Source: Oerskovia jenensis (GTDB lineage Bacteria > Actinomycetota > Actinomycetes > Actinomycetales > Cellulomonadaceae). Taken from it: a stretch of DNA of 64,000 bases. Position numbers and translations under genes: made by a program. The notes beneath the pieces are model-generated. The model had not been told where the DNA came from, made no database searches, and worked only from the letters and a program-made list of their open reading frames with translations. The stretch covers positions 1 to 64,000 of the forward strand of contig NZ_JAFBBO010000001.1 of NCBI RefSeq assembly GCF_016907235.1. Direction: 5' to 3'. Below are positions 8,030 to 17,016 of the stretch, piece after piece; within the stretch, counting starts at the first letter, position 1; every line of letters starts with the position of its first letter.

Positions 8030-10317
8030 ATCGCTGGAGTGGTGTGCTCCGAGGCCTGGTCATTGTCGCAGTGTTGGGAGTCTGGCTCGCCATCGGGGCG
8101 GTCGGAGGCCAGGCGCAGGGCAAGCTCAGCACCGTCCAGACCAACGACTCCGCGGCCTTCCTGCCGTCCAGCGCCGAGTCGACGCGTGCGGCCGAGAAGG
8201 CACAGGCGTTCGTGTCCGACGAGTCCCTGCCCGCACTCGTCGTCGCGGTCCCCACCGACGGCGGAGCCGTCACCCCCGCCCAGCTCGAGACGCTCCGGAC
8301 GGTCGCCGCCGACCTGCCCTCGCTCCCGCTGCCCGGCGCCGGACCGGGGGACCCCCAGACCGTCGGTGACACGCTCACCGCACCCCCCGTCGTCGTGCCC
8401 TCGCAGGACGGCGAGGCCGCGATGATCGTCGCGTCGCTCGACGCGTCGCAGTCCTCCGACCTCATGGCCGACGACGAGCGCGTCAACAACGCCGTGGTCG
8501 CCGAGATCCGCGCGGAGCTCGAGACCGTCCTGGCCGACTCGGGCCTCCAGGCCTGGGTCACCGGACCCGCGGGCTTCGTCGCGGACCTCGTCAACGCGTT
8601 CGGCGGGATCGACACGGTCCTGCTGCTCGTCGCGCTCGGCGCCGTGCTGATCATCCTCGCGATCGTCTACCGCTCGCCGATCCTGCCGTTCATGGTGATC
8701 CTCACCGCGGTCTTCGCGCTGTGCCTCGCGGGCCTCGTGGTCTACCTCCTGGCCGACGCGGGCACGCTCACGCTCAACGGACAGGCGCAGGGCATCCTCT
8801 CGATCCTCGTCGTGGGCGCCGCGGTCGACTACTCGCTGCTTGTCGTGGCGCGCTACCGCGAGGAGCTGCGCGTCGTCGAGAGCCCGTACGCGGCCGTGCG
8901 CCGCGCGCTGCGCGCCTCGATCGAGCCCATCGCCGCCTCGGCCGGGACCGTCATCGCGGGCCTGCTGTGCCTGCTGCTGTCCGACCTGGGGTCCAACCGG
9001 AGCCTCGGACCCGTCGGGGCCATCGGCATCGCGGCCGCGTTCCTCGGCGCGCTCACGTTCCTGCCCGCGCTGCTCGTGGTCGGGGGCAAGCGCTCGCGCG
9101 GGATCTTCTGGCCCCGCAAGCCCGCCTACGACCCCGCAGCAGCAGACGAGGACGCTGCCCCCGCGGCGGTCGAGGCCGGTCCCGCAGCGGTCGTCACCGG
9201 GGCCGCGGCCCGTGACGTCGCGCTCGCCGCGAGCCACGACGTCGAGGTGCACGTCGCGGGCCACGGGATCTGGTCCCGCGTCGCGAGCTTCGTCGGGCGC
9301 CGCGACCGCGCGGTGTGGATCGTCACCGCGCTCGTCCTCGCGGGGTGCGCTGCCTTCGTCCCGACCTTCCAGGCGGATGGCACGAGCGACTCCGACGTCT
9401 TCCTCACCCAGGTCGACTCGGTCGACGGCGAGCAGGTCCTCGAGGAGCACTTCGGGGGCGTGGGCGTCCAGCCCGCGATCGTGATCGCCCCCGAGGCCGA
9501 CCTCGACGCCGTGCTGCAGGCCGCGACCGCGACCGACGGCGTCGCGTCGGCCGCCGCCGTGACCGAGGGCGGCACGGGCGGGGCACCGGGTGCCCCCGCA
9601 CAGGGCCCGCCCCTCGTGATCGACGGCGACGTGCGCGTCGACGTCGTGACGGAGGACCCGAGCGACACCAACGCCGCGACGCAGACCGTCGCCGCACTGC
9701 GCGACGCCGTCCACCAGGTCTCTCCCGACGCCCTCGTCGGCGGAGCGAGCGCCCAGCGCCTCGACACCCAGATCGCGGGCGACCACGACCTGCGCGTCAT
9801 CGTGCCCGTCGTCCTGGTCGTGATCCTGCTGATCCTCATGCTGCTGCTGCGCTCGATCCTCGCGCCGGTCCTGCTCATGGCCGCCAACGTGCTCTCGTTC
9901 GGCGCGGCCCTGGGGGTGTCCGCGATCGTGTTCAACCACGTGCTCGACTTCCCCGGTGCGGACCCGACCGTCCCGCTCTACGCGTTCTGCTTCCTCGTGG
10001 CGCTCGGCGTCGACTACTCGATCTTCCTCATGACCCGCGTCCGCGAGGAGTCGGGGATCATCGGCACCCGCCGCGGCACGCTGCGCGCGCTCGCCGTCAC
10101 GGGGTCGGTCATCACGTCGGCGGGCGTGGTGCTCGCCGCGACGTTCGCCGCGCTCGGCGTCATCCCGCTGCTCTTCCTGGCCCAGCTCGCGTTCATCGTC
10201 GCGTTCGGTGTCCTCGTCGACACCCTGATCGTCCGCAGCCTGCTCGTCCCGGCCCTGGTGCACGACGCCGGACGGGTCGTCTGGTGGCCGGGTGCGCTCC
10301 GGCGCAGCGCGCCCTGA
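8020..10317 (+). CDS. MMPL/RND-family transporter
   Basis: A 765-residue polytopic membrane protein with two repeated halves. Each half has one N-terminal helix, a large extracytoplasmic domain (roughly residues 40-190 and 455-590) and a block of five helices. Conserved GxxxDYS motifs occur in both halves (GAAVDYSLLV and ALGVDYSIFLM), the proton-relay Asp-Tyr feature of MMPL proteins. Members export lipids or drugs using the proton gradient. A divergent MarR gene and an operator across the start codon suggest inducible efflux. The upstream in-frame extension would run through marR, so the ATG chosen is the credible start. Confidence 0.92.
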   Translation: MLSNRWSGVLRGLVIVAVLGVWLAIGAVGGQAQGKLSTVQTNDSAAFLPSSAESTRAAEKAQAFVSDESLPALVVAVPTDGGAVTPAQLETLRTVAADLPSLPLPGAGPGDPQTVGDTLTAPPVVVPSQDGEAAMIVASLDASQSSDLMADDERVNNAVVAEIRAELETVLADSGLQAWVTGPAGFVADLVNAFGGIDTVLLLVALGAVLIILAIVYRSPILPFMVILTAVFALCLAGLVVYLLADAGTLTLNGQAQGILSILVVGAAVDYSLLVVARYREELRVVESPYAAVRRALRASIEPIAASAGTVIAGLLCLLLSDLGSNRSLGPVGAIGIAAAFLGALTFLPALLVVGGKRSRGIFWPRKPAYDPAAADEDAAPAAVEAGPAAVVTGAAARDVALAASHDVEVHVAGHGIWSRVASFVGRRDRAVWIVTALVLAGCAAFVPTFQADGTSDSDVFLTQVDSVDGEQVLEEHFGGVGVQPAIVIAPEADLDAVLQAATATDGVASAAAVTEGGTGGAPGAPAQGPPLVIDGDVRVDVVTEDPSDTNAATQTVAALRDAVHQVSPDALVGGASAQRLDTQIAGDHDLRVIVPVVLVVILLILMLLLRSILAPVLLMAANVLSFGAALGVSAIVFNHVLDFPGADPTVPLYAFCFLVALGVDYSIFLMTRVREESGIIGTRRGTLRALAVTGSVITSAGVVLAATFAALGVIPLLFLAQLAFIVAFGVLVDTLIVRSLLVPALVHDAGRVVWWPGALRRSAP

Positions 10318-10327
10318 GAGCTGCGGG

Positions 10328-10365
10328 CCCGGGCGGGCCGCCTCGCGTCAGGTGGCTCGCCCGGG
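10328..10365. terminator. hairpin between MMPL and nuclease genes
   Basis: CCCGGGCGGGCC pairs with GGCTCGCCCGGG with one imperfect position. It lies just beyond the MMPL stop and also downstream of the convergent nuclease gene, so it can serve both. Confidence 0.55.
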
Positions 10366-10434
10366 ACCCGCTTCACGGTGCGGGTCGTCGCGCGGCGACG
10401 TGGCACCCCACCACGGGCGCCGACGTCGGGTCGG

Positions 10435-11163
10435 TCAGGACCCGGCGGGCAGCGGCTCGGACGGGCAGCCCTCGAGCACCGTGGCCATCGCGTCGTGCTC
10501 GGACGGTGTGACCCACAGCTCGTAGGTCACCTTCACGGCGATCTGGCGCGCGATGTACGTGCAGCGGAACCCGTGGTTGGGCGGGAGCCACGCCGACGCG
10601 TCGCGCGCCCCCTTCGACTGGTTGGCCGACCCGTCGGACGCGAGGAGGTTGAGCGGGTCGTTCGCGAAGCGCAGACGGGTCTCGTCGTCCCAGGACTGGG
10701 CGCCCTTGCGCCAGGCGTCCATGAGCGGGATGACGTGGTCGATCTGGACCGCGGAGCTCGTCCTGTTGCCCCGCACGAAGCTGATCGTCTCACCCGTGTA
10801 CGGGTCGTCGAAGGTCCCGGTGCGCACCTCGCACCCCTTGTCCCGGGTCGAGTACGTGAGGTCGGTGAGGTCGCGCGCGAGGATGTCGTTGCGCGTGTCG
10901 CACCCGTTGGCGTCCACGTCGGCCCAGGCCGACCCGAAGTTCTCCCGTTCGTAGCCGGTCGCTGCCGCCACGCCCTTGACCTCGAGCGTCTCGAGAGCCG
11001 CCAGGGCGGACCCTGTCGCGGGGGCCTCGTTCGCCTCGATCGTCGGCTGGTTCACCGCGTTGGCGATGACGATCCCCAACGCCAGGGCGATGAGGGTGAT
11101 GCGGAGCACGCGACGCAGGCGCGCACTCCTCGTGCTCTTCGAGCTCTTGCTCTGGGTGCTCAA
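10435..11163 (-). CDS. secreted or membrane-anchored HNH nuclease
   Basis: A 242-residue protein with a basic N-terminus followed by one hydrophobic helix (about residues 16-36, LRRVLRITLIALALGIVIAN), so the nuclease domain is outside or membrane tethered. The C-terminal half holds an HNH/GmrSD-like core: AVQIDHVIPLMDAW, then NDPLNLLASDGSANQSKG, the usual His and Asn pattern. Cysteines (CDTR, GCEVRTG, FRCTYI) may form disulfides. It starts at TTG because a GGAAGG ribosome site is 7 nt upstream; an in-frame upstream extension lacks one. Probable role: extracellular DNA degradation. Confidence 0.82.
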   Translation of the reverse strand: MSTQSKSSKSTRSARLRRVLRITLIALALGIVIANAVNQPTIEANEAPATGSALAALETLEVKGVAAATGYERENFGSAWADVDANGCDTRNDILARDLTDLTYSTRDKGCEVRTGTFDDPYTGETISFVRGNRTSSAVQIDHVIPLMDAWRKGAQSWDDETRLRFANDPLNLLASDGSANQSKGARDASAWLPPNHGFRCTYIARQIAVKVTYELWVTPSEHDAMATVLEGCPSEPLPAGS

Positions 11164-11261
11164 CGGACGACCTTCCCGAACTCGGACACGTGCCGAGAAC
11201 GACAGTTCCAGGAGAATTCGGTACATTCTGCCAGCCTTCGGGAGTGCTCCGGGACGGCGGC

Positions 11262-11267
11262 TAGATT
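11262..11267 (+). promoter_or_regulatory. -10 of a leaderless promoter (oxidoreductase)
   Basis: TAGATT ends 7 nt before the ATG of the Gfo/Idh/MocA gene with no ribosome site between. Confidence 0.5.
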
Positions 11268-11274
11268 GGGCGGC

Positions 11275-12333
11275 ATGAGTGCAACCACTGCGCAGGACCG
11301 TGTGCCCGGTAGCGGGCCGACGCGGGTCGGACTGGTCGGGTACGGCGGGGCCGGCCGAGGCATCCACGCCCGCCTGGTCCGGGAGGCGGGTCTCGTCGTG
11401 ACCGCGGTCGTCGCCCGGAACCCCGAGCGGCGCGCCGCGGCCGTGGACGACTGGCCCGGGGTCCGGCTGCACGACGACCTGGCCGCTCTGCTCGTCGACC
11501 GGGAGACCTACGACGTCGTGGTGATCGCGAGCCCGTCGGCCCTGCACGCCGAGCACGCGGCCCAGGTCAGCGCCGCAGGGGTCCCGTTCGTGCTGGACAA
11601 GCCCATCGCGCTCGATGGCGCCCAGGCCGCCGACGTGGTCGAGACGGCGACCGCCGCGGGCACGCCCTTCACGGTGTTCCAGAACAGACGCTGGGATCCC
11701 GAGCAGCTCACGCTGCAGTCGGTGCTCGCGTCAGGAGAGCTCGGCCGGGTGCACACCTTCGAGCGTCGCTGGGAACGGTGGCGACCCGTGCCGCAGCAGC
11801 GCTGGAAGGAGAACGACCCGGTGGGCGGCGGGCTCCTGCTCGACCTCGGCCCGCACCTCGTCGACTCGGCCACCCAGCTCTTCGGCCCGGTCCGCTCGGT
11901 GTACGCCGAGCTGCGCGCCCTGACGACCCCGACCGAGGACGACGTCTTCCTGACGCTCCACCACGCGCCGTCGGACGGGCACGAGGTGGTCAGCAGGCTC
12001 TGGGCGGCCTCGGTCGTGGGTGCCCCCGGACCGCGGACGCGAGTGCTCGGCGACGCCGGGGCCTACGTCGTGACGACGTTCGAGAACGACGCGTCGCCCT
12101 TCGAGGTCTTCGACGACGCGGCCCCCGAGGGGACCGAGGGATGGATCACGCGGGGACGGGAGCGGAGCCCCGTGCCGCGTGCGCCGGGGGGCCACGCGGA
12201 CTTCTACCGTGCGGTGGCCGCCTGGTTGGCCGGCGGGCCGGTGCCCGTCGATCCCGCCGACGCGGTACGCACCGCCCACGTCCTGGACGTGGCGCGCGAG
12301 AGCGCGCGGACCGGGCGGCGCCTCGAGGTCTGA
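11275..12333 (+). CDS. Gfo/Idh/MocA family oxidoreductase
   Basis: A 352-residue NAD(P)-dependent oxidoreductase. The N-terminal Rossmann motif is VGLVGYGGAGRGIH, the dinucleotide edge VVARNPERRA, and the family lysine lies in VLDKPIALD (EKP variant DKP). The C-terminal alpha/beta domain includes GGGLLLDLGPHLVDSATQLFG, the conserved G-x-x-x-D-x-x-x-H catalytic stretch. Members act on sugars, inositols or related polyols; the substrate cannot be assigned. The gene is monocistronic and probably leaderless. Longer upstream frames would run back through the nuclease gene on the other strand and were rejected. Confidence 0.9.
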   Translation: MSATTAQDRVPGSGPTRVGLVGYGGAGRGIHARLVREAGLVVTAVVARNPERRAAAVDDWPGVRLHDDLAALLVDRETYDVVVIASPSALHAEHAAQVSAAGVPFVLDKPIALDGAQAADVVETATAAGTPFTVFQNRRWDPEQLTLQSVLASGELGRVHTFERRWERWRPVPQQRWKENDPVGGGLLLDLGPHLVDSATQLFGPVRSVYAELRALTTPTEDDVFLTLHHAPSDGHEVVSRLWAASVVGAPGPRTRVLGDAGAYVVTTFENDASPFEVFDDAAPEGTEGWITRGRERSPVPRAPGGHADFYRAVAAWLAGGPVPVDPADAVRTAHVLDVARESARTGRRLEV

Positions 12334-12355
12334 CGCGGGTCCGCACCGAGGGACG

Positions 12356-12399
12356 CCCACGGGGCGGGCGCGGGGGCACCAGGGACCCACGGGGCGGGC
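12356..12399. repeat. 14-bp direct repeat after the oxidoreductase
   Basis: CCCACGGGGCGGGC occurs twice with a 30-bp period in the gap before the pseudokinase gene. No function is apparent, and no hairpin terminator of comparable quality is seen here. Confidence 0.4.
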
Positions 12400-12483
12400 A
12401 CCTGCCAGGACCGCCCCGGGAGGGCGGAGCGCAGCGGGACAGGGCTGTGGACAACCCGCCCCGCACCGCCGGGCTCTGCTGGG

Positions 12484-14112
12484 ATGGGAGCCATGTCGAG
12501 CGCCCGCACGCCGCGTGCACCCCGGCCCTACCGCGCGAACGGCCGGGGCAGAGCCGACCCGTCGGCACCCCCACCGGCCGTCGCGGAGCTGCTGGCACGA
12601 CGAGGGTGGGTCGTCGTCGAGCAGGGGGAGGAACCCGACCCGGACCGGGGACGGCCGGGTCGCTGGGTCGTCTCCGACGGCGCGGGGTGCTCCTACGACG
12701 TGGGTCTCGTGCCGGTCCCCGCCGAGCCTGCGGCGAGGGACGTGCTCGTCGAGCGGCTCGACACCCTGCGGCTGCTCGACCACGAGCACCTCGCTCAGGT
12801 CGAGGAGATCCTCGAAGGAGGCGAGGGGGCCCTCGTGCTGGTCTCCAGGAGGCCGCCTGGAGGCAGCCTGCGGCTGCTGCTGGGCTGTCGGGGCCCCTTC
12901 GACGCGGGGGAGGCCGTGACCTTGCTCGTGCCGCTGTCGCGGGCGCTGGCGGCACTGCACGCGTGCGGCCTCTCCTACGGTGGGGTCGGGGCCTCGGACG
13001 TCCTGGTGGATGCCGAGGGCCGGGCCGTCCTGCGGACACCGCTCGACCTGTGCGCACGGCCCGCGCCCGACGACGTCGCCTCGCTCGCCGAGCTCGTCGC
13101 GGGCGTCCTGCCACCCCCTGCCGCCGCGAGGGTTCCGGGTCACGTCGCCACCGAGACGTCGGACCCGCACCTCGAGGCGCTGCACGCCGAGCTCGCCACG
13201 GCCTGCCGCGCGGATCCCCGCACCCGTCCGGAGGTCGGGACGTTCGGGGCCCTGTGCTACGAGGCGGCGCCCCCGAGGCCGATCGCGATGCCCGACGGGG
13301 CCCGCCTCGCCGCGGCGGCCATCGCCGCGCGTCCGAGGACCGGCTCGCCCCGCCGGGTGGTGTCGTCGACCGGCCCGGACGGGCCGACCGACGACACCGT
13401 CCTGCGCCCCCCGGGCACGCCCGGGGGGTCGCCCACGGCACGCGAGCCGGCAGGTCCGGGTGGGCAGGGGCCGCTGCGACGGCGAGGGCACGGTGCCGGT
13501 CGCGGTCGCTCGGCCCCTGGGCCTCGGCGACACCCCGCGGTCGTCGCGGGCCTCGTCCTGGTCGTGTGCGCGGTGCTCGTCGGGGGCGGGCTGGTCGTGC
13601 GCTCGCACCTCGCGGACGAGGACGCCGGCGCGCAGGCCCGGCACGACGCCGAGCACGTCGACGCCGCGGACGACGCTCGATCCGACCCCACCCTGCGGGC
13701 GGGCGACCCGGCCGGCGCGGCCGCCGAGCTCACCGAACGCCGCATCGAGCTGCTCACGGGGGAGCGCGAGCCCGCCGAGGTGCTGGCCCCCGGGTCTCCC
13801 GCCGCGGCCGTGGACGCAGACCTCCTGGCCCGCGTCACCGCGTCCGGGCTCGTCATCGAGGGGGCCAGGGCCTCGGTGGTGGAGACCCGGCGGGTCGAGA
13901 CGGGCGAGGATCCTCAGGACCCTGCGCCCGGCCCGGGGCCGAGCCCCTCACCCGGGGCCGAGACCCAGGTCGAGGTCACCTACTCGGTCTCCGCGCACAC
14001 CCAGCGGGCGAGCGACGGCACGGCCACGACGGTCGCCGCGACCGAACCGTCCACGGCACGCCTGACGTTGCGGTGGACGGACGCCGGGTGGCGCGTGAGC
14101 GACGTGGCATGA
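12484..14112 (+). CDS. membrane pseudokinase-like protein
   Basis: A 542-residue protein with a Ser/Thr-kinase-like N-terminal domain (about 40-260), a Pro/Gly/Arg-rich linker, one transmembrane helix (about 352-373) and an extracytoplasmic C-terminal domain of about 165 residues. The stretch at 159-176 aligns with a kinase catalytic loop, but the HRD Asp is Gly167, the usual Asn is Asp172, and no DFG motif follows, so phosphotransfer is unlikely. The topology resembles MviN-type or PknB-type sensor proteins that use a pseudokinase as an FHA-binding scaffold. ATG at 12484 or 12493 could start it. No partner gene is adjacent. Confidence 0.7.
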   Translation: MGAMSSARTPRAPRPYRANGRGRADPSAPPPAVAELLARRGWVVVEQGEEPDPDRGRPGRWVVSDGAGCSYDVGLVPVPAEPAARDVLVERLDTLRLLDHEHLAQVEEILEGGEGALVLVSRRPPGGSLRLLLGCRGPFDAGEAVTLLVPLSRALAALHACGLSYGGVGASDVLVDAEGRAVLRTPLDLCARPAPDDVASLAELVAGVLPPPAAARVPGHVATETSDPHLEALHAELATACRADPRTRPEVGTFGALCYEAAPPRPIAMPDGARLAAAAIAARPRTGSPRRVVSSTGPDGPTDDTVLRPPGTPGGSPTAREPAGPGGQGPLRRRGHGAGRGRSAPGPRRHPAVVAGLVLVVCAVLVGGGLVVRSHLADEDAGAQARHDAEHVDAADDARSDPTLRAGDPAGAAAELTERRIELLTGEREPAEVLAPGSPAAAVDADLLARVTASGLVIEGARASVVETRRVETGEDPQDPAPGPGPSPSPGAETQVEVTYSVSAHTQRASDGTATTVAATEPSTARLTLRWTDAGWRVSDVA

Positions 14113-14155
14113 GCGAGACCGCACCTGATCGGAAGCGGTTCCGCTCGCGCGCTCC

Positions 14156-14185
14156 GGGCCGGTGCCGGCACCGGGCGACCGGCCC
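14156..14185. terminator. hairpin between pseudokinase and epimerase genes
   Basis: GGGCCGGT and ACCGGCCC form an 8-bp stem adjacent to the stop of the convergent TIGR01777 gene, and can also serve the pseudokinase transcript. Confidence 0.45.
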
Positions 14186-14187
14186 GC

Positions 14188-15078
14188 TCAGCCGGCGACG
14201 ACCCACTCCGCGGCGGACGCCAGGTCCTGGTGCTCGAACGTGAAACCGCTCGCCTCGAGCACGCGCGGCAGGGCTCGCTGCGACCCCAGCACGTCGGACG
14301 CGAACTCGCCCAGCACCACCTTGAGCGCGACCGAGGGGACGGGCAGCGCGGCCGGTCGGTGCAGGGCCGCGGCCAGGGCCCGGGTGACCTCCGCGTTCGT
14401 GGCGGGCGCCGGGCCCGTGAGGTTCACCGGGCCGTGCACGTCGGTGTCGAGCAGGTGCAGCACGGCCGAGACGTGGTCGCGCAGCGTGATCCAGCTCCAG
14501 TACTGGGCCCCGCTGCCGAGCTTCCCCCCCACGCCCAGCCGGAGGAGAGGCAGCATGCGGGACAGGGCTCCGCCGTCGGGCGACAGGACGATGCCCGTGC
14601 GCAGGTGAGCGACCCGCACCCCCGCGTCCTGCGCAGGGCGCGTCGCGGCCTCCCACTCGCTCACCACGCGCGCGAGGAACGTCCTGCCGGGCCCGGACGT
14701 CTCGGTGAGCACCTCGGCGCCCCGGTCGCCGTAGTAGCCCACGGCCGTGCCCTGGAGGAAGACCGGCGGGGGAGCGTCCAGGTGGGCGAGCGTGCGCGCG
14801 AGCAGGTTCGTGGTGCGCGTCCGGGACTCGAGGATCGTGCGCTTGTACTCGGTCGTCCAGCGGTGGTCACCGACGCCCGCTCCCGCGAAGTTGACGACGG
14901 CGTCCGCGCCCTCGAGCGCACGAGGGTCCAGGGCGTCCTCGTCGGGATCCCAGAAGTGCTCGTGCGCGGTCTGCGGGGGCCGGCGCACCAGACGGCGCAC
15001 GGTGTCCCCGCGCTCGCGCAGGCGTTCGAGCAGCTCCGTACCGATGAGGCCGTGCGACCCGGCCACGACGATGTCCAT
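14188..15078 (-). CDS. TIGR01777 family NAD(P)-binding epimerase-like protein
   Basis: A 296-residue extended short-chain dehydrogenase of the YfcH/TIGR01777 type. The N-terminal nucleotide motif is VAGSHGLIGTEL, followed by the family hallmark DAVVNFAGAGVGDHRW and GTAVGYYGDRG. A C-terminal DUF1731-like segment holds VPSVALKVVLGEFA and LGSQRALPRVLEASGF. The reaction is not established for the bacterial family, although relatives bind NADPH. TACCGT lies 6 nt before the ATG, suggesting a leaderless mRNA. It lies downstream of lpdA-sucB on the same strand but is isolated by a strong terminator. Confidence 0.9.
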   Translation of the reverse strand: MDIVVAGSHGLIGTELLERLRERGDTVRRLVRRPPQTAHEHFWDPDEDALDPRALEGADAVVNFAGAGVGDHRWTTEYKRTILESRTRTTNLLARTLAHLDAPPPVFLQGTAVGYYGDRGAEVLTETSGPGRTFLARVVSEWEAATRPAQDAGVRVAHLRTGIVLSPDGGALSRMLPLLRLGVGGKLGSGAQYWSWITLRDHVSAVLHLLDTDVHGPVNLTGPAPATNAEVTRALAAALHRPAALPVPSVALKVVLGEFASDVLGSQRALPRVLEASGFTFEHQDLASAAEWVVAG

Positions 15079-15144
15079 GCGACCACGGTACGGCCCCCGG
15101 GAGCACCGCGCGCCACTCGTCAGGTCGGAGACCGCCGCGAACGC

Positions 15145-15182
15145 CGCAGGCCCCCCGACCCGGACGGGTCGAGGGGCCTGCG
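15145..15182 (-). terminator. strong hairpin downstream of sucB
   Basis: A long stem pairs CGCAGGCCCC plus CGACCC with GGGTCG plus GGGGCCTGCG around one small bulge, with a 3-4 nt loop. It lies 28 nt after the sucB stop, and its placement and strength support rho-independent termination. Confidence 0.75.
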
Positions 15183-15209
15183 GCTGGTGGGCTCAGCGAG
15201 CTCCGAGGG

Positions 15210-16988
15210 TCAGAGACCGACCTCGGACTCGAAGGCGCCCTCCTCGATGCGGTTCTTGATCGCACCCAGGAAGCGGGCTGCATCCGCGCCGTCGACCAGG
15301 CGGTGGTCGTACGACAGGAAGATGTAGCTCATCGACCGGATCGCGATCGACTCGTTGCCGTCCGCGTCGGTCACGACGACCGGGCGCTTGACGATCGTGC
15401 CCGTGCCCAGGATCGCGACCTGGCCGCCGGGGACGATGGGCGTGTCGATCAGCGCGCCACCGGAGCCGGTGTTCGTGATCGTGAACGTCGCGCCGCCCAG
15501 CTCGTCCGGCCCGATCTTGTTGATGCGGGTGCGGCCGGCGAGGTCGGCGATCTTGCGGGCGATCCCGGCGAGGTTGAGGTCACCGGCGTCCTTGATGACC
15601 GGCACGACGAGGCCGCGCTCGGTGTCGACCGCGATGCCGACGTTCTCCTGCGGGTGGTACACGACCGAGTCGCCGTCGATGCTCGCGTTGATCTTCGGGT
15701 AGGCCTTGAGGGCCTCGACCGCGGCGAGCGTGAAGAACGGCAGGAACGTGAGGTTGGCGCCCTCGCGAGCCTTGAAGTCGTTCTTGGCCTTGGCGCGCAG
15801 CTTGGCGACCTTGGTCACGTCGACCTCGACCACCGTCGTGAGCTGGGCCTGCGTCTGCAGAGCCTCGACCATGCGCGTCGCGACGAGCTTGCGCAGGCGC
15901 GACATCTTCTCGGTCGTCCCGCGCAGCGGCGAGACGGCCGGGACGCTGGCGGCCTTGGGCGCAGAGCCCGAGGGCGCGGCGGCAGGTGCCGGGGCCTTGG
16001 CGGCCTCCGCCTTGGCGGCCGCCTCGAGGACGTCCTCCTTGCGGATGCGGCCGCCGACGCCCGTGCCCGTGAGGGACGCGACGTCGACACCCTTCTCCGC
16101 GGCGAGCTTGCGCACGAGCGGGGTCAGGTACGAGCCACCGGTCGCGCCCGACGTGGCGCGCGAGGCGGGCGCTGCGGGAGCCGCGGGTGCCTCTGCTGCC
16201 GGAGCAGCGGCCGGGGCGGGGGCTGCTGCCGGAGCCGGAGCGGGCGCTGCGGGAGCAGCCGGGGCCGGAGCGGCCTCGGGTGCCGGAGCCGGAGCGGGCT
16301 CGGGTGCCGGAGCGGCCTCGGGAGCCGGAGCGGCGGCGGCCGGAGCCGGTGCTGCTGCGCCCGAGCCGACGATCGCGAGGACGGTGCCGACCTCGACGGT
16401 CTCGTCCTCCTGGACGAGGATCTGCTGGACGGTGCCCGCCACGGGGGAGGGAACCTCGGTGTCGACCTTGTCGGTCGAGACCTCGAGCAGGGGCTCGTCG
16501 ACCTCGACCGTCTCGCCGACGGCCTTGAGCCAGCGGGTCACGGTGCCCTCGGTCACGGACTCGCCGAGCGCCGGGAGCTTGATCTCCTCGCCACCGGAGG
16601 CGGCGGGCGCCTCGGCAGCGGGAGCGGGTGCCGCGGCCGGTGCCTCGGCCGCAGGGGCCGGCTCGGCGGCGGGGGCGGGCTCGGCGGCCGGGGCGGGGGC
16701 CTCGGCGGCGGGAGCGGCCGGTGCCTCGGCAGCGGCCGGGGCTGCGCCCGCGCCGGAACCGATCACGGCGAGGTCGGTGCCGACCTCGACGGTCTCGTCC
16801 TCCTGGACGAGGATCTGCTCGAGCACGCCGGCGAACGGCGAGGGGATCTCGGTGTCGACCTTGTCGGTCGAGACCTCGAGCAAGGGCTCGTCGATCGCGA
16901 CGGTCTCGCCGACGGCCTTGAGCCAGCGGGTGACGGTTCCCTCGGTGACGGACTCGCCCAGTGCGGGCATCTGCACGTTGTCAGACAT
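15210..16988 (-). CDS. sucB: 2-oxo-acid dehydrogenase E2 (dihydrolipoyl acyltransferase)
   Basis: Core acyltransferase of a 2-oxo-acid dehydrogenase complex. The 592 residues comprise two lipoyl domains (about 3-77 and 135-210) with modifiable lysines K43 and K174 in TDKVDTE, Ala/Pro/Glu linkers, a peripheral-subunit-binding domain ([16 protein letters not shown]) and a catalytic domain with [16 protein letters not shown] holding the HxxxDG motif. In actinobacteria this two-lipoyl protein often serves both pyruvate and 2-oxoglutarate dehydrogenases, so SucB versus AceF is not settled. It follows lpdA by 28 bp in one operon and is a client of LipA and LipB. Confidence 0.93.
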   Translation of the reverse strand: MSDNVQMPALGESVTEGTVTRWLKAVGETVAIDEPLLEVSTDKVDTEIPSPFAGVLEQILVQEDETVEVGTDLAVIGSGAGAAPAAAEAPAAPAAEAPAPAAEPAPAAEPAPAAEAPAAAPAPAAEAPAASGGEEIKLPALGESVTEGTVTRWLKAVGETVEVDEPLLEVSTDKVDTEVPSPVAGTVQQILVQEDETVEVGTVLAIVGSGAAAPAPAAAAPAPEAAPAPEPAPAPAPEAAPAPAAPAAPAPAPAAAPAPAAAPAAEAPAAPAAPASRATSGATGGSYLTPLVRKLAAEKGVDVASLTGTGVGGRIRKEDVLEAAAKAEAAKAPAPAAAPSGSAPKAASVPAVSPLRGTTEKMSRLRKLVATRMVEALQTQAQLTTVVEVDVTKVAKLRAKAKNDFKAREGANLTFLPFFTLAAVEALKAYPKINASIDGDSVVYHPQENVGIAVDTERGLVVPVIKDAGDLNLAGIARKIADLAGRTRINKIGPDELGGATFTITNTGSGGALIDTPIVPGGQVAILGTGTIVKRPVVVTDADGNESIAIRSMSYIFLSYDHRLVDGADAARFLGAIKNRIEEGAFESEVGL

Positions 16989-17016
16989 GACCTCTCGGTC
17001 TCCTTCGATCGTTGGG

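Noticed and set aside
8005-10263. 752-codon frame opposite the MMPL gene
   Set aside because: Composition is dominated by Asp, Glu, Arg, Gly and His as expected for a shadow frame; the plus strand encodes an intact MMPL transporter.
11731-13656. 641-codon minus-strand frame
   Set aside because: It covers parts of two convincing plus-strand genes (oxidoreductase and pseudokinase) and shows no domain.
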